A stretch of DNA of 64,000 nucleotides, taken from assembly GCA_964235495.1 (NCBI GenBank), contig CAXSAX010000013.1, forward strand, positions 21,233 to 85,232. The letters are read 5' to 3'. A model generated the notes under the pieces. That model was given only the letters and a program-made list of their open reading frames with translations. It did not search any database and was not told the DNA's origin. A program made the translations under genes and the position numbers. Below are positions 33,996 through 42,741 of this stretch, piece after piece. The stretch is from LMUY01 sp964235495. Its GTDB lineage: Bacteria; Pseudomonadota; Alphaproteobacteria; Acetobacterales; Acetobacteraceae. Each line of letters starts with the position of its first letter. Position 1 is the first letter of the stretch.

Positions 33996-36900
33996 ATGAT
34001 CTCCGCCGTCTTCGTCGACCGGCCGCGGCTGGCGATCGTCATCGCCATCATCATCACCATCGCCGGCGCGCTGGCGATGACCCGCATCCCGGTGGCGCAG
34101 TTCCCCGACATCGTGCCGCCCCAGGTGCAGGTCACCGCCAACTTCCCCGGGGCGTCCGCCGCCGTGGTCGAGTCCTCCGTGGCCCAGCCGATCGAGGCGC
34201 AGGTCATCGGCGTGGACAAGATGATCTACATGAAGAGCACGAACGGCAACGACGGCAGCTACAACCTGACCGTCAGCTTCGAGCTCGGCACCAACCCCGA
34301 CATCAACACGGTCAACGTGAACAACCGGGTGCAGACCGCGATGGCGGAGCTGCCGCCCTCGGTCACGCAGCAGGGCCTGGTGATCCAGAAGCGGTCCTCC
34401 GCCATCCTGGAGTTCGTCAACCTCTACAGCGAGGGCGCCAAGCAGGACCCGCTGTTCATCACCAACTACGCCACCATCAACATCCTGGACGAGATCAGCC
34501 GCACGCCGGGCGTGGGCCAGGCCAACCTGTTCAGCAAGCTCAACTATTCCATGCGAATCTGGTTCGACACCAACCGCCTGACCAGCCTGGGCCTGGCGCC
34601 GCAGGACATCATCACCGCCATCCAGGCGCAGAGCGTGGTGGCGCCGATCGGCCGCATCGGCGCCCGCCCGATCTCCTCGGACGTGTCGTTCCAGCTCAAC
34701 CTGCAAACCCAGGGCCGGCTGACCACGCCGGAGCAATTCGGCGCCATCGTGCTGCGGGCCAACCCGGACGGCTCGCTGCTGCGGATCAAGGACGTGGCCC
34801 GGCTGGAGCTGGGCGCGCAGAACTCGGACAGCGAGAGCCGGCTGGACGGCCAGCCCTCCGTCGCGGTGGCGATCTATCTCGCACCCGGCGCCAACGCGGT
34901 GAACACGGCCAACGCCGTCAATCAGAAGCTGCAGGCGCTGAGCGGGCGCTTTCCGGAAGGGCTGAAGTACCAGGTCACCTACGACAGCACCACCTTCGTC
35001 ACCGACACCATCCGCGAGGTGGTCAAGACGCTGGCCGAGGCGTTCGTGCTGGTGATCGTCGTCGTGTTCCTGTTCCTGGGCAACCTGCGCGCCACGCTGA
35101 TCCCGACCATCGCGGTGCCGGTCAGCCTGATCGGCGCGTTCGCCGGGCTGCTGGCGCTGGGCTACTCGGCCAACACCGTCTCCCTGCTCGCCTTGGTGCT
35201 CGCCATCGGCATCGTGGTGGACGACGCGATCGTCGTGGTCGAGAACGTCGAGCGGGTGATGGAGGAGAACCCGCAGCTCACGCCGGCGCAGGCGACCAAG
35301 CTGGCGATGACGCAGATCACCGCGCCCATCATCGCCATTACCCTCGTGCTGCTGTCCGTGTTCGTGCCGATCGCGTTCATCCCCGGCATCTCCGGCCAGC
35401 TGTTCCGCCAGTTCGCCGTCACCATCAGCGTGTCGGTGCTGATCTCGGCGCTGAACGCGCTGACGCTGTCGCCCGCGCTGTGCGCCGTGTTCCTGCGCCA
35501 CTCGGGCCCCAAGCGCGGCATCATGGCCCGCGTCGGCCGCGGCATCGACGGCGTGCGGGACGGCTACGCCTACCTGGTCGGCAAGACGCTGCGGCTGGCC
35601 GTGGTGGGCGTGTTGCTGGCGGTGGTGTTCGGGGCGGGCATCTTCGGCCTGGCGCGGCTCACCCCCACCGGCTTCCTGCCGTCGGAGGACCAGGGCGGGT
35701 TCTTCATCTCCATCCAGCTGCCGGACGGCGCCTCCGTCTCGCGCACCGGCGCCGTGGTGCGGCAGGTGGAAGGCATCGCCAAGCAGCTGCCCGGCGTGCG
35801 GGACACCTTCGCCATCATCGGCTTCTCCCTGCTGGACAGCGCGCAGGAGAGCAACTCCGCGTTCATGTTCATCAAACTCAAGCCGTTCGCGGACCGCACC
35901 GCCACCGCGCAATCGGCGCAGGCGCTGATCGGGCGTATGTTCGGCGCCGGCCAGCAGGTGCGCACGGCGACCGTGTTCCCGTTCAACTTGCCGCCGATCA
36001 TCGGCCTGTCCACCACCGGCGGCTTCGAGTATCAGCTGGAGGCGCTCGAAGGCCAGGACGCCGTCGTGCTCGGCCAGGCCATGAATGGGCTGCTGGCGGC
36101 GGCCAACGCGGACCCGCGGCTGGCGCGGGTGTTCTCCACCTTCACCGCCACCAACCCGTCGCTGTTCCTCGACATCGACCGGGAGAAGGCGCAGGCGCTC
36201 GGCCTGTCCATCACGGACGTGTTCACCGCGCTGCAAGCCACGCTGGGCGGCATCTACATCAACGACTTCAACCTGTTCGGCCGGGTCTGGCAGGTGAACA
36301 TCGAGGGCGAGCAGCAGGATCGCAGCAAGATCGACGACCTGTGGAAGATTTACATCCGCAACAAGACCGGCCAGGTGGTGCCGCTGCGCTCCATCGCGGA
36401 GGCCCGGATCGTGCTCGGGCCGCAGGTGATCACCCGCTACAACAACTACCGCTCCATCACCGTCAACGGCGGCCCTGCCCCCGGCGGCTCCTCCGGCACC
36501 GCGTTGCAGGCGATGGCGCAGGTATCGCGGCAGGTGCTGGCGCCCGGCTACGCCTTCGAGTGGACGGGAACCGCCTACCAGGAGGTGGCCGCCTCCGGCC
36601 AGACCGGCTTCATCCTCGCGGTCGCCATCCTGTTCGCCTACTTGTTCCTGGTGGCGCTGTACGAGAGCTGGGTCATCCCGATCCCCGTTCTGCTGTCCGT
36701 CTCGGTTGGCGTGTTCGGCTCCTTCATCGGCATCATGATCGGCGGCCTGGCGCTCGACCTCTATGCGCAGATCGGGCTGGTGGTGCTGATCGCGCTGGCG
36801 GCCAAGAACGGCATCCTGATCGTGGAGTTCGCCAAGGACCGGCGCGAGGCGGGCGACGGCATCCGCGAAGCGGCCGTGCTGGGCGCGCGCACCCGGTTCC

Positions 36901-37145
36901 GCGCCGTGATGATGACCTCGGTCGCCTTCATCCTCGGCCTGGTGCCGCTGGTGATCGCCCAGGGTGCGGCGCAGGTCAGCCGGCGCGACGTGGGCACCCC
37001 GGTGTTCGCCGGCATGATCGCCTCCTCCAGCATCGGCATCTTCCTCATCCCAATGTTGTACGTGACGTTCCAGACGCTGCGCGAGGGGACGGCCCGCCGG
37101 TTCCGCCGTGGCCGGGCTCGGATGCCGGTGGAGCACGCCGACTGA
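33996..37145 (+). CDS. RND multidrug efflux transporter, HAE-1 family (AcrB/MexF-like)
   Basis: The 1049-residue inner-membrane pump has the FVDRPRLAIVIAII first helix, two large periplasmic loops and twelve expected membrane segments. The proton-relay aspartates are in LALGIVVDDAIVVVENVER (helix 4) and the second half carries GLVVLIALAAKNGILIVEFAKD. Proton-driven trimeric export of drugs or lipophilic compounds is expected. It starts 12 bases after the adaptor stop. Substrate range cannot be predicted. Confidence 0.96.
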   Translation: MISAVFVDRPRLAIVIAIIITIAGALAMTRIPVAQFPDIVPPQVQVTANFPGASAAVVESSVAQPIEAQVIGVDKMIYMKSTNGNDGSYNLTVSFELGTNPDINTVNVNNRVQTAMAELPPSVTQQGLVIQKRSSAILEFVNLYSEGAKQDPLFITNYATINILDEISRTPGVGQANLFSKLNYSMRIWFDTNRLTSLGLAPQDIITAIQAQSVVAPIGRIGARPISSDVSFQLNLQTQGRLTTPEQFGAIVLRANPDGSLLRIKDVARLELGAQNSDSESRLDGQPSVAVAIYLAPGANAVNTANAVNQKLQALSGRFPEGLKYQVTYDSTTFVTDTIREVVKTLAEAFVLVIVVVFLFLGNLRATLIPTIAVPVSLIGAFAGLLALGYSANTVSLLALVLAIGIVVDDAIVVVENVERVMEENPQLTPAQATKLAMTQITAPIIAITLVLLSVFVPIAFIPGISGQLFRQFAVTISVSVLISALNALTLSPALCAVFLRHSGPKRGIMARVGRGIDGVRDGYAYLVGKTLRLAVVGVLLAVVFGAGIFGLARLTPTGFLPSEDQGGFFISIQLPDGASVSRTGAVVRQVEGIAKQLPGVRDTFAIIGFSLLDSAQESNSAFMFIKLKPFADRTATAQSAQALIGRMFGAGQQVRTATVFPFNLPPIIGLSTTGGFEYQLEALEGQDAVVLGQAMNGLLAAANADPRLARVFSTFTATNPSLFLDIDREKAQALGLSITDVFTALQATLGGIYINDFNLFGRVWQVNIEGEQQDRSKIDDLWKIYIRNKTGQVVPLRSIAEARIVLGPQVITRYNNYRSITVNGGPAPGGSSGTALQAMAQVSRQVLAPGYAFEWTGTAYQEVAASGQTGFILAVAILFAYLFLVALYESWVIPIPVLLSVSVGVFGSFIGIMIGGLALDLYAQIGLVVLIALAAKNGILIVEFAKDRREAGDGIREAAVLGARTRFRAVMMTSVAFILGLVPLVIAQGAAQVSRRDVGTPVFAGMIASSSIGIFLIPMLYVTFQTLREGTARRFRRGRARMPVEHAD

Positions 37146-37174
37146 GGCGGTCCGGCGCGTCCGCATCCGGCAGG

Positions 37175-37186
37175 CGGAACGTTCCG
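37175..37186. promoter_or_regulatory. 12-bp perfect palindrome upstream of the fasciclin gene
   Basis: CGGAACGTTCCG lies about 50 bases before the fasciclin start, in the 89-bp gap after the RND gene. It could be an operator; with no regulator nearby this is only a candidate. Confidence 0.22.
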
Positions 37187-37234
37187 TATGGGTTCTGCAT
37201 GCTCCAAGAGGGCGTGGGAACAAAGGACCTTGGC

Positions 37235-37801
37235 ATGAGACATATTCGCCCGATCGCCTGCATGCTCGCCGCCCTGGCGGCCCCGCTGGCGGCCATGCCG
37301 GCGGCCCTGGCGCAGACCGGCACTGTCGTGGTCGGCGGCGCCCCGATGTACCCGACCAAGAACATCGTCCAGAACGCGGTCAACTCGAAAGACCATACGA
37401 CCCTGGTGGCCGCCGTGAAGGCGGCTGGCCTGGTGGATACCCTATCCGGACCGGGGCTGTTCACTGTGTTCGCGCCAACCAATGAGGCCTTCGCCAAGCT
37501 GCCGCCGGGCACGGTCGATACGCTGCTGAAGCCGGAGAACAAGGCGATGCTGACGGCGGTGCTGACCTACCACGTCGTGTCCGGCCAGTACAACGCCGCG
37601 GACCTGATGAAAATGATCGCCGACGGCCATGGCAAGGCGACGCTGACGACCGTGCAAGGGGAGCCGCTGACTTTGACGACGCGGGCCGGCAAAATCGACA
37701 TCCAGGGCGCCAAGAGCGGCATGGCCCAGGTGACCATCCCGAACGTGCTGCAGTCCAACGGGATCATCCACGTCGTGAATGCCGTGCTGGTGCCGAACTG
37801 A
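37235..37801 (+). CDS. Secreted fasciclin (FAS1) domain protein
   Basis: The 188-residue product has a signal peptide (cut near ALA-QT, residue 26-27) and one FAS1 domain with both signatures: FTVFAPTNEAFAKLP (H1) and the late NGIIHVVNAVLVP (H2). FAS1 proteins mediate adhesion or act as exported structural proteins; single-domain forms are common in alphaproteobacteria. AAGGA precedes the ATG by about nine bases. Confidence 0.93.
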   Translation: MRHIRPIACMLAALAAPLAAMPAALAQTGTVVVGGAPMYPTKNIVQNAVNSKDHTTLVAAVKAAGLVDTLSGPGLFTVFAPTNEAFAKLPPGTVDTLLKPENKAMLTAVLTYHVVSGQYNAADLMKMIADGHGKATLTTVQGEPLTLTTRAGKIDIQGAKSGMAQVTIPNVLQSNGIIHVVNAVLVPN

Positions 37802-37958
37802 GAGCGGCCCGCGCCTGACCTGGCCACCCCGCGGCGAGAGACAACTTCAGGTCGCCTGCGGCTTCGACATGCTGTTACACATGATCGCATAGACCCGACG
37901 CGAAGGGATCGCGCCGTGTTGGCCGCCCTCCGTCCCACAGGCTGGCGGAGGACGTTCC

Positions 37959-38474
37959 ATGACCGTGACACTTGAGGCCGCCAAAGTCGTGCCGCCGCGG
38001 ACAGCCCGGGCGTTTGCCATGCTGCTGTTGCTGGCGAGTGCATCCTGTGCGCAGAAGCCGCCCTCCCCGGTGCTGGACACCGCCAAGGTGGGGTCCGTCG
38101 TCGTCGGCCACTCGTCGCGGAGCGATGTGCTGGCTGTCATGGGCCGGCCCAGCCACACGGAGCGCAGCGCGTCCGGTGAGGCTTGGGTCTACGAATCAAA
38201 GACGGACGACACTGGCGGGCAGAGCCTGATGAGCGGCGCAACCGCTGCAAGCGGGGTGATCGGCGCGTTCGTGCCCTATGCTGGCCTTGTCGGGTCCGGC
38301 CTGGGGCTGGCGGGAACCGCGGCGAACGGGACGCGCGCCGACCCTCAGGCGGTCAGCTTGACCGTGATGTTCCGCGACGATGGCATCGTGCGGGATTGCA
38401 GCTATTCCACCACGGCGGCCCCCACCAGCGCCAAGCCGATCGACTGCCAAAGGTCGCTGGTCGTCGCACCCTGA
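37959..38474 (+). CDS. SmpA/OmlA-like (BamE-type) lipoprotein
   Basis: The 171-residue product has a signal with lipobox LLASASC (Cys near 30), then a BamE-like motif: VVVGHSSRSDVLAVMGRPSHTERSASGEAWVYE, the start of the small SmpA/OmlA fold in which a helix and a GxP turn lead to a WxY strand. A glycine-rich hydrophobic stretch (GVIGAFVPYAGLVGSGLGLAG) follows, which true BamE lacks. It is probably an outer-membrane lipoprotein, but not the main BamE. ATG at 37959 gives a long n-region; ATG at 38019 is possible. Confidence 0.75.
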   Translation: MTVTLEAAKVVPPRTARAFAMLLLLASASCAQKPPSPVLDTAKVGSVVVGHSSRSDVLAVMGRPSHTERSASGEAWVYESKTDDTGGQSLMSGATAASGVIGAFVPYAGLVGSGLGLAGTAANGTRADPQAVSLTVMFRDDGIVRDCSYSTTAAPTSAKPIDCQRSLVVAP

Positions 38475-38481
38475 CAGGCCG

Positions 38482-38494
38482 GGGTGCGACACCC
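38482..38494. terminator. Hairpin between convergent genes
   Basis: GGGTG-cga-CACCC is a tight five-pair stem in the 28-base gap between the stops of the lipoprotein and carboxypeptidase genes. Probably a shared terminator, but no T run follows. Confidence 0.35.
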
Positions 38495-38502
38495 GCGTCC
38501 AG

Positions 38503-39996
38503 CTACAGGTAACGGGCTGCCAGGTGAGCCTCGAAATCCGCCGGGTCGAGCGGCTTGCCGGTTGCCGCCCGCAGCAGGTCGTTGAAGCCGTGCAAGCTGC
38601 CCTGGCCATGCACGTTGGCGCGCAGCCACGCCAGCAACGGGGCATGGCTGCCCTCCGCCAAGGCGCTGTCCAGCTCCGGGACGGCGCGGCGTGCGGCCGC
38701 CATCAGCTGCGCCGCCGCCATCGCCCCCAGCGTGTAGGCCGGGAAGTAGCCGAACAGGCCGTCATACCAATGGATATCCTGCAAGCAACCCAGCGCGTCG
38801 TTTGGCGGGGCGATGCCGAGCAGCTGCTGCATCCCCTCGTTCCACGCGCCCGGCAAATCCACCACTGCCAGTGACCCGGCGATCAGCGCCTGCTCCAGCC
38901 GGAAACGCAGGATCACGTGGGCCGGATAGGTCATCTCATCGGCATCGACGCGGATGAACCCGCGCTCGACCCGGCGCCACAGCCGGGACAGGTTCGCAGG
39001 ATCGTAAGGCGTCGCATCGCCGCCAAAGGCGCCGTGCAGCTGGGGGCCAAGCCAGGCCAGGTAGGCGTCTGAACGGCAAGCCTGCATTTCCACGATCAGC
39101 GACTGGCTCTCATGCGCCGCCATGCCGGCCGCCTCGCCCACCGGCTGCCTGGCATGCGCCACAGGCAAGCCACGCTCGTACAACGCGTGCCCGGTCTCGT
39201 GCAGCACGCCCATGATCGCCTGCGCCGGGTCGGTTTCGTCATACCGGGTGGTGATGCGGATGTCGGTGGGGCTGCCGCCGCAGAACGGATGGGTGGAGCG
39301 ATCCAGCCGGGCATGGGTGAACTCCAGGCCCGCACGGCCGGACAGCCGGCGGCACAGGGCCTCCTGCGCGTCGGCGGGGAACGTGCCGGGCAACGGCAGC
39401 GGGGCAGGCGCGCGCGCCTGCTTCTCCTCCGCCTTCGGCAGCGCCTCCGCCAAGAAGGCTTCGTAGCGAGCGAACACCGGCGCCACGTCCGCGGCCCCGA
39501 TGCCGGGCTGGTAGCCGTCCATTAACGCGTCATACGGCGAAAGGCCCAGCACGGGCGCCATCGCGTCGGCCGTGTGCCGGGCCAGGCGCACGACCTCTTG
39601 CAGGGCGGGCGTCACGAGGGCGAAATCCGCAGTGCGCCGGGCCTCTCGCCAGACCTTCTCGCAGTGGGAGTTGGCGCGGGCGGCAGCTTCCACCAGGTCC
39701 GCAGGCAGGGCGGTGGCGCGGGTGTAGGCGCGCCTCATCAAGCGGAGGTTGGCCTGCTGCCATGGGTCGGCGGGCGCATCGGCCTCGGCCAGATCGTCGG
39801 CCAGGGTAGGGGCTGTCAGCTGTGCGTGGGACAGTCCGGCCAGCACGGCCAGTTGGTCGCCGCGGGCGGCCCCGCCGCCGTCCGGCATCATGGCGGACGC
39901 GTCCCATCCCAGGACGCTCATCGCCTCGCCAAGCGTGGCGATGCGGGTGAAGCGGTCTTGCAAGCGGGCGTAAGCGGGGCCGGGTTGGGCGTTCAT
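38503..39996 (-). CDS. Carboxypeptidase Taq-type (M32) metallopeptidase
   Basis: A 497-residue cytoplasmic zinc or cobalt carboxypeptidase. HExxH is HETGH at 266-270 (GVLHETGHALYE), the third ligand is in AHESQSLIVE near 295, and the family strings HPFCGG and DIRITTRYDE precede it. It trims C-terminal residues from peptides. The ATG overlaps the surf1 stop (ATGA), so this peptidase is translated with the oxidase assembly genes; whether that is functional is not known. Confidence 0.95.
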   Translation of the reverse strand: MNAQPGPAYARLQDRFTRIATLGEAMSVLGWDASAMMPDGGGAARGDQLAVLAGLSHAQLTAPTLADDLAEADAPADPWQQANLRLMRRAYTRATALPADLVEAAARANSHCEKVWREARRTADFALVTPALQEVVRLARHTADAMAPVLGLSPYDALMDGYQPGIGAADVAPVFARYEAFLAEALPKAEEKQARAPAPLPLPGTFPADAQEALCRRLSGRAGLEFTHARLDRSTHPFCGGSPTDIRITTRYDETDPAQAIMGVLHETGHALYERGLPVAHARQPVGEAAGMAAHESQSLIVEMQACRSDAYLAWLGPQLHGAFGGDATPYDPANLSRLWRRVERGFIRVDADEMTYPAHVILRFRLEQALIAGSLAVVDLPGAWNEGMQQLLGIAPPNDALGCLQDIHWYDGLFGYFPAYTLGAMAAAQLMAAARRAVPELDSALAEGSHAPLLAWLRANVHGQGSLHGFNDLLRAATGKPLDPADFEAHLAARYL

Positions 39997-40700
39997 CGCT
40001 GCAATACTTTCCGAGCGTAGGCGCCGAAAACGGCCAGCAGCGACAAAGCAAGGCCGAACCAGGTCAGCGCGTAGTTGAGGTGATCGTTGGGCGGGCGAGG
40101 CAGGACGGTGGCTGGCGCAGGCAGCACCCCGGCGTCATCCGCGCCCAATGCCACGAGGATGAAAGGCGCCACGCTGGACAGGCCGAGCGAGTCGCCGATC
40201 TTGGCTGGGTCGAGCGTGTAGAAATGCCGGCTTGCCAAGTCGTCAGCCGGGCTGAATGCGCCGGGGTGGTCGGGCGCGCGGACGTAGCCTGTGATGGTGA
40301 GCACACTGCCGGGTGCACCCAGGGCGCCATCCGGAACCCAGCCGCGCTCCACCAGAAGCGGCTCCTGCCCCGGGCGTTCCAGCGGCTCGATCAGCTGCGC
40401 CCCCATCGCGGGGCCACGCGGCGTGTCCCGCACGTCGTCGCCGTAAAGGGCATGGACGTCGTCGCGCAGCCGGCCGGTGACGCTGACCTTGGCGAACGGC
40501 AGCGGGTGCGGCGGCAGCGGGATGGCGGGCGACGCCTCCGCCTGGTCGATGTCCGCCAGGATGGCCAGCTTCCAGGCCCGGCGCTGCAACTGCCACAGGC
40601 CAAGCCCGATCAGCACAGACAACATGAGCAACGTGACCAGCAACGGCGTCAATAACGGCCGCAGCCGCGAGCGGCCACGAAGATACGCGGCCGCCGTCAC
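39993..40700 (-). CDS. surf1: SURF1 family cytochrome oxidase assembly protein
   Basis: The 235-residue product has an N-terminal membrane helix (LLTPLLVTLLMLSVLIGLGLWQLQR) with the conserved GxWQ(L/V)xR, a periplasmic domain containing LVERGWVPDG, and a C-terminal helix (YALTWFGLALSLLAVFGAY) with the NYALTWF-type motif. SURF1 helps insert heme a into subunit I. GTG at 40700 overlaps the DUF983 stop (GTGA). Confidence 0.92.
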   Translation of the reverse strand: MTAAAYLRGRSRLRPLLTPLLVTLLMLSVLIGLGLWQLQRRAWKLAILADIDQAEASPAIPLPPHPLPFAKVSVTGRLRDDVHALYGDDVRDTPRGPAMGAQLIEPLERPGQEPLLVERGWVPDGALGAPGSVLTITGYVRAPDHPGAFSPADDLASRHFYTLDPAKIGDSLGLSSVAPFILVALGADDAGVLPAPATVLPRPPNDHLNYALTWFGLALSLLAVFGAYARKVLQR

Positions 40701-41062
40701 TCCGCCCCCATCTCCCGGGCGCGCTGGCGGAACTGCTGGGCGACCAGAAAGGCCTTGATCGGGCGCATCAGCAGGATCGTGCCGGGGATGGCGAGCGCCG
40801 GCCACAGCAGGGCGTGCACCCAAAGCGGCGGGTTGAAGCGGAACTCCACCCAGAAGGCGAGGGCGACGAGGATGGAGCCCTCGATCAGGATGATGAAAAC
40901 CGCCGCGCCGTCCCCGGTGTCAGCCTCGGCCAGGTTCAGGTCGCACACGGGGCATCGGTCCCGCACGGTCAGCAGGCCGGTGAACAGCTTGCCCTCGCCG
41001 CAGCGCGGGCAGAGGCAGCGCAGCGAGGCCTGCAACAGGCCGGGAGGTGCGCCGCCGCCCAC
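40697..41062 (-). CDS. DUF983 membrane protein of the oxidase operon
   Basis: The 121-residue product has two CxxC pairs (CPRCGEG and CPVC), likely a zinc ribbon, followed by two membrane helices (AAVFIILIEGSILVALAFWV and a second near LLWPALAIPGTILLM). DUF983 genes sit between ctaE and surf1 in many alphaproteobacteria; the role is unknown, possibly in oxidase assembly. GTG at 41062 is one base past the ctaE stop; the frame continues upstream but that portion is ctaE in another frame. Confidence 0.85.
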   Translation of the reverse strand: MGGGAPPGLLQASLRCLCPRCGEGKLFTGLLTVRDRCPVCDLNLAEADTGDGAAVFIILIEGSILVALAFWVEFRFNPPLWVHALLWPALAIPGTILLMRPIKAFLVAQQFRQRAREMGAE

Positions 41063-41063
41063 G

Positions 41064-41915
41064 CTACTCCGCGACCGTGACGCCAGCGCCCCAGAGGTAA
41101 ACGGCGACGAACAGGAACAGCCAGACCACGTCCACGAAATGCCAGTACCAAGCGGCAGCCTCGAAGCCGAAATGCCGCTGCGGGGTGAACTGGCCGGCGC
41201 GGGAGCGGAACCAGCACACCACCAGGAAGCAGGTCCCAACGATGACGTGGAAGCCGTGGAAGCCGGTGGCAAGGAAGAAGACCGCAGGATACACGCCGCC
41301 GCCGGCGAACTTGAACGGCGCGTCGGAGTATTCCAGCGCCTGGAAGCCGGTGAACGACAAGCCAAGCAGGATGGTCAGGCCGAGCGCCATGATGAGGCCG
41401 CGCCGATCGTTCTCGATCAACGCGTGGTGCGCCCAGGTCACGGTACAGCCGGACAGCAGCAGGATCATGGTGTTGAGCAGGGGCAGGTTGAACGGGTCGA
41501 ACGTCTCGATCCCTGCCGGCGGCCACAGCGCCGGGCCGACTGCGTCCAGCACATGCTCGGGATACAGGGCGAAATGGAAGAAGGCCCAGAAGAAGCCGAC
41601 GAAGAACATCACTTCGCTGGTGATGAACAGCGTCATGCCGTAGCGCAGCCCCAGCCGCACGACGGGGGAGTGCAGGCCCGGCGTGCTGCTTTCCTTGAGC
41701 ACGTCAAGCCACCAGAACGCCATCGTGGCCAGGACCACGACCAGGCCTAGCACCAGGAACAGGTAGGAGCCGTAATGCGCGGCTTGGACGATGCCGAGTA
41801 CGGTCAAGCCGGCGCCGATCGACCCGGTCAGCGGCCAGGGACTTGGGTTCACCAGATGGTAGGGCTGCTTCATGCTCCCAGTGGTGGCGGGAGCGGCGGC
41901 GACATGCGTGTCCAT
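41064..41915 (-). CDS. ctaE: Cytochrome c oxidase subunit III
   Basis: The 283-residue inner-membrane protein has seven expected helices and the subunit III strings YHLVNPSPWPLTGS, SEVMFFVGFFWAFFH, GFHGFHVIVGT and the C-terminal WYWHFVDVVWLFLF. It stabilises the aa3 oxidase core. Start could be ATG 41915 or ATG 41873; the latter would begin KQPYHLV, nearer the family norm. Confidence 0.97.
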   Translation of the reverse strand: MDTHVAAAPATTGSMKQPYHLVNPSPWPLTGSIGAGLTVLGIVQAAHYGSYLFLVLGLVVVLATMAFWWLDVLKESSTPGLHSPVVRLGLRYGMTLFITSEVMFFVGFFWAFFHFALYPEHVLDAVGPALWPPAGIETFDPFNLPLLNTMILLLSGCTVTWAHHALIENDRRGLIMALGLTILLGLSFTGFQALEYSDAPFKFAGGGVYPAVFFLATGFHGFHVIVGTCFLVVCWFRSRAGQFTPQRHFGFEAAAWYWHFVDVVWLFLFVAVYLWGAGVTVAE

Positions 41916-41977
41916 GGACGAAACCTATCGAATGGGGCGGCGCTAGGTTGTCACGTTATCCCAGGCGGCGTGCTCCG

Positions 41978-42592
41978 TCATCCCCTGGCGGAGCCGGGTT
42001 CGAGGATGCGGGGCGTCGCGGTGTTGCCGGTATGAGGGCCGGCCTTGGCCAGGGCGCCGGACCGGGCCGCCTCTTCCATCGAGGGGAAGAAAGTGTAGGA
42101 CAGCGTGATAGTGTGGATGTCGCGCGTTTCAGGGTCTGCCAAGATGGCGGGATCCACCCAGAACGTCACCGGGAACTGCACCTTCTCACCGGAGCCGAGC
42201 GTCTGCGAGGTGAAGCAGAAGCATTCGGTCTTGTGGAAGTATCGCCCAGCCACGTCCGGCGTCACGTTGTACAGCGCATGGCCGGTGATCGTGTGATCCG
42301 ACAAGTTCTTGCCATCGTAGAAAGCCAGCTGCTCCTCGCCGATCTTCATTGTGACCCTGCGTGCTTCCGGAGCAAACGACCAGGGCAGCTGCGGGCTGGT
42401 GTCCGCGTTCATTGCCACGGTGATGCTGCGGGACACGGCGCCGGGCGCCGCCTGCGGGCCGATCTGGGGAGTGCCGCCATAGCCGGTCGCGGCGCAGAAC
42501 ATGCGGTAGAGCGGAACGGAGGCGAAGGCGAGCCCGGTCATCCCGGCGATGAACACACCCAGCCCAGCAGCGATGGCATTATTGCGAGTCAT
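41978..42592 (-). CDS. ctaG: Cytochrome c oxidase assembly protein CtaG/Cox11
   Basis: Cox11 delivers copper to the CuB site. The 204-residue protein has one N-terminal membrane helix, the periplasmic ASVPLYRMFCAATGYGG region and the copper-binding motif CFCF (HKTECFCFTSQ). ATG 42592 overlaps the stop of the small upstream gene (ATGA). Confidence 0.96.
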   Translation of the reverse strand: MTRNNAIAAGLGVFIAGMTGLAFASVPLYRMFCAATGYGGTPQIGPQAAPGAVSRSITVAMNADTSPQLPWSFAPEARRVTMKIGEEQLAFYDGKNLSDHTITGHALYNVTPDVAGRYFHKTECFCFTSQTLGSGEKVQFPVTFWVDPAILADPETRDIHTITLSYTFFPSMEEAARSGALAKAGPHTGNTATPRILEPGSARG

Positions 42593-42741
42593 GAGCCGCC
42601 AAGCTTGACGATGGAGATGGCATAGAACAGCGCCGCCACGGCCACGAGCACCAGTAACAAGGCAATGTTGCGGCCGCGCTGGCGACGGCGCAGCTCGGCG
42701 GCTTGCGCCGGGGACAGCGGCGGCGGGAACTCGTCAGCCAA
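42589..42741 (-). CDS. Small single-helix protein between ctaB and ctaG (CoxF-like)
   Basis: A TTG-started 50-codon frame overlaps the end of ctaB (TTGGCTGA) and ends in an ATGA overlap with ctaG. It encodes a short Pro-rich start (DEFPPPLSPAQAAEL), a basic stretch (RRRQRGRN) and one membrane helix (IALLLVLVAVAALFYAISIV). A small gene of this shape, called coxF in some species, occupies this place in alphaproteobacterial oxidase clusters. It is probably an assembly accessory. The start codon is uncertain. Confidence 0.72.
   Translation of the reverse strand: MADEFPPPLSPAQAAELRRRQRGRNIALLLVLVAVAALFYAISIVKLGGS

Noticed and set aside
37176..37205. EcfG-type promoter before the fasciclin gene (GGAAC present)
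   Set aside because: No CGTT occurs 16-17 bases after the GGAAC; the GGAAC belongs to the palindrome instead.
32451..37223. A 1590-codon open frame on the minus strand across the RND operon
   Set aside because: Its translation is His/Asp/Gln/Arg-rich with no domain, and it lies antisense to two clearly real efflux genes; long antisense frames are expected at this GC content.
33317..37234. Long plus-strand frame overlapping the adaptor and RND pump in another phase, running into the fasciclin gene
   Set aside because: Only the end from 37235 encodes a real protein (fasciclin); the preceding part is an out-of-phase reading of the pump gene.
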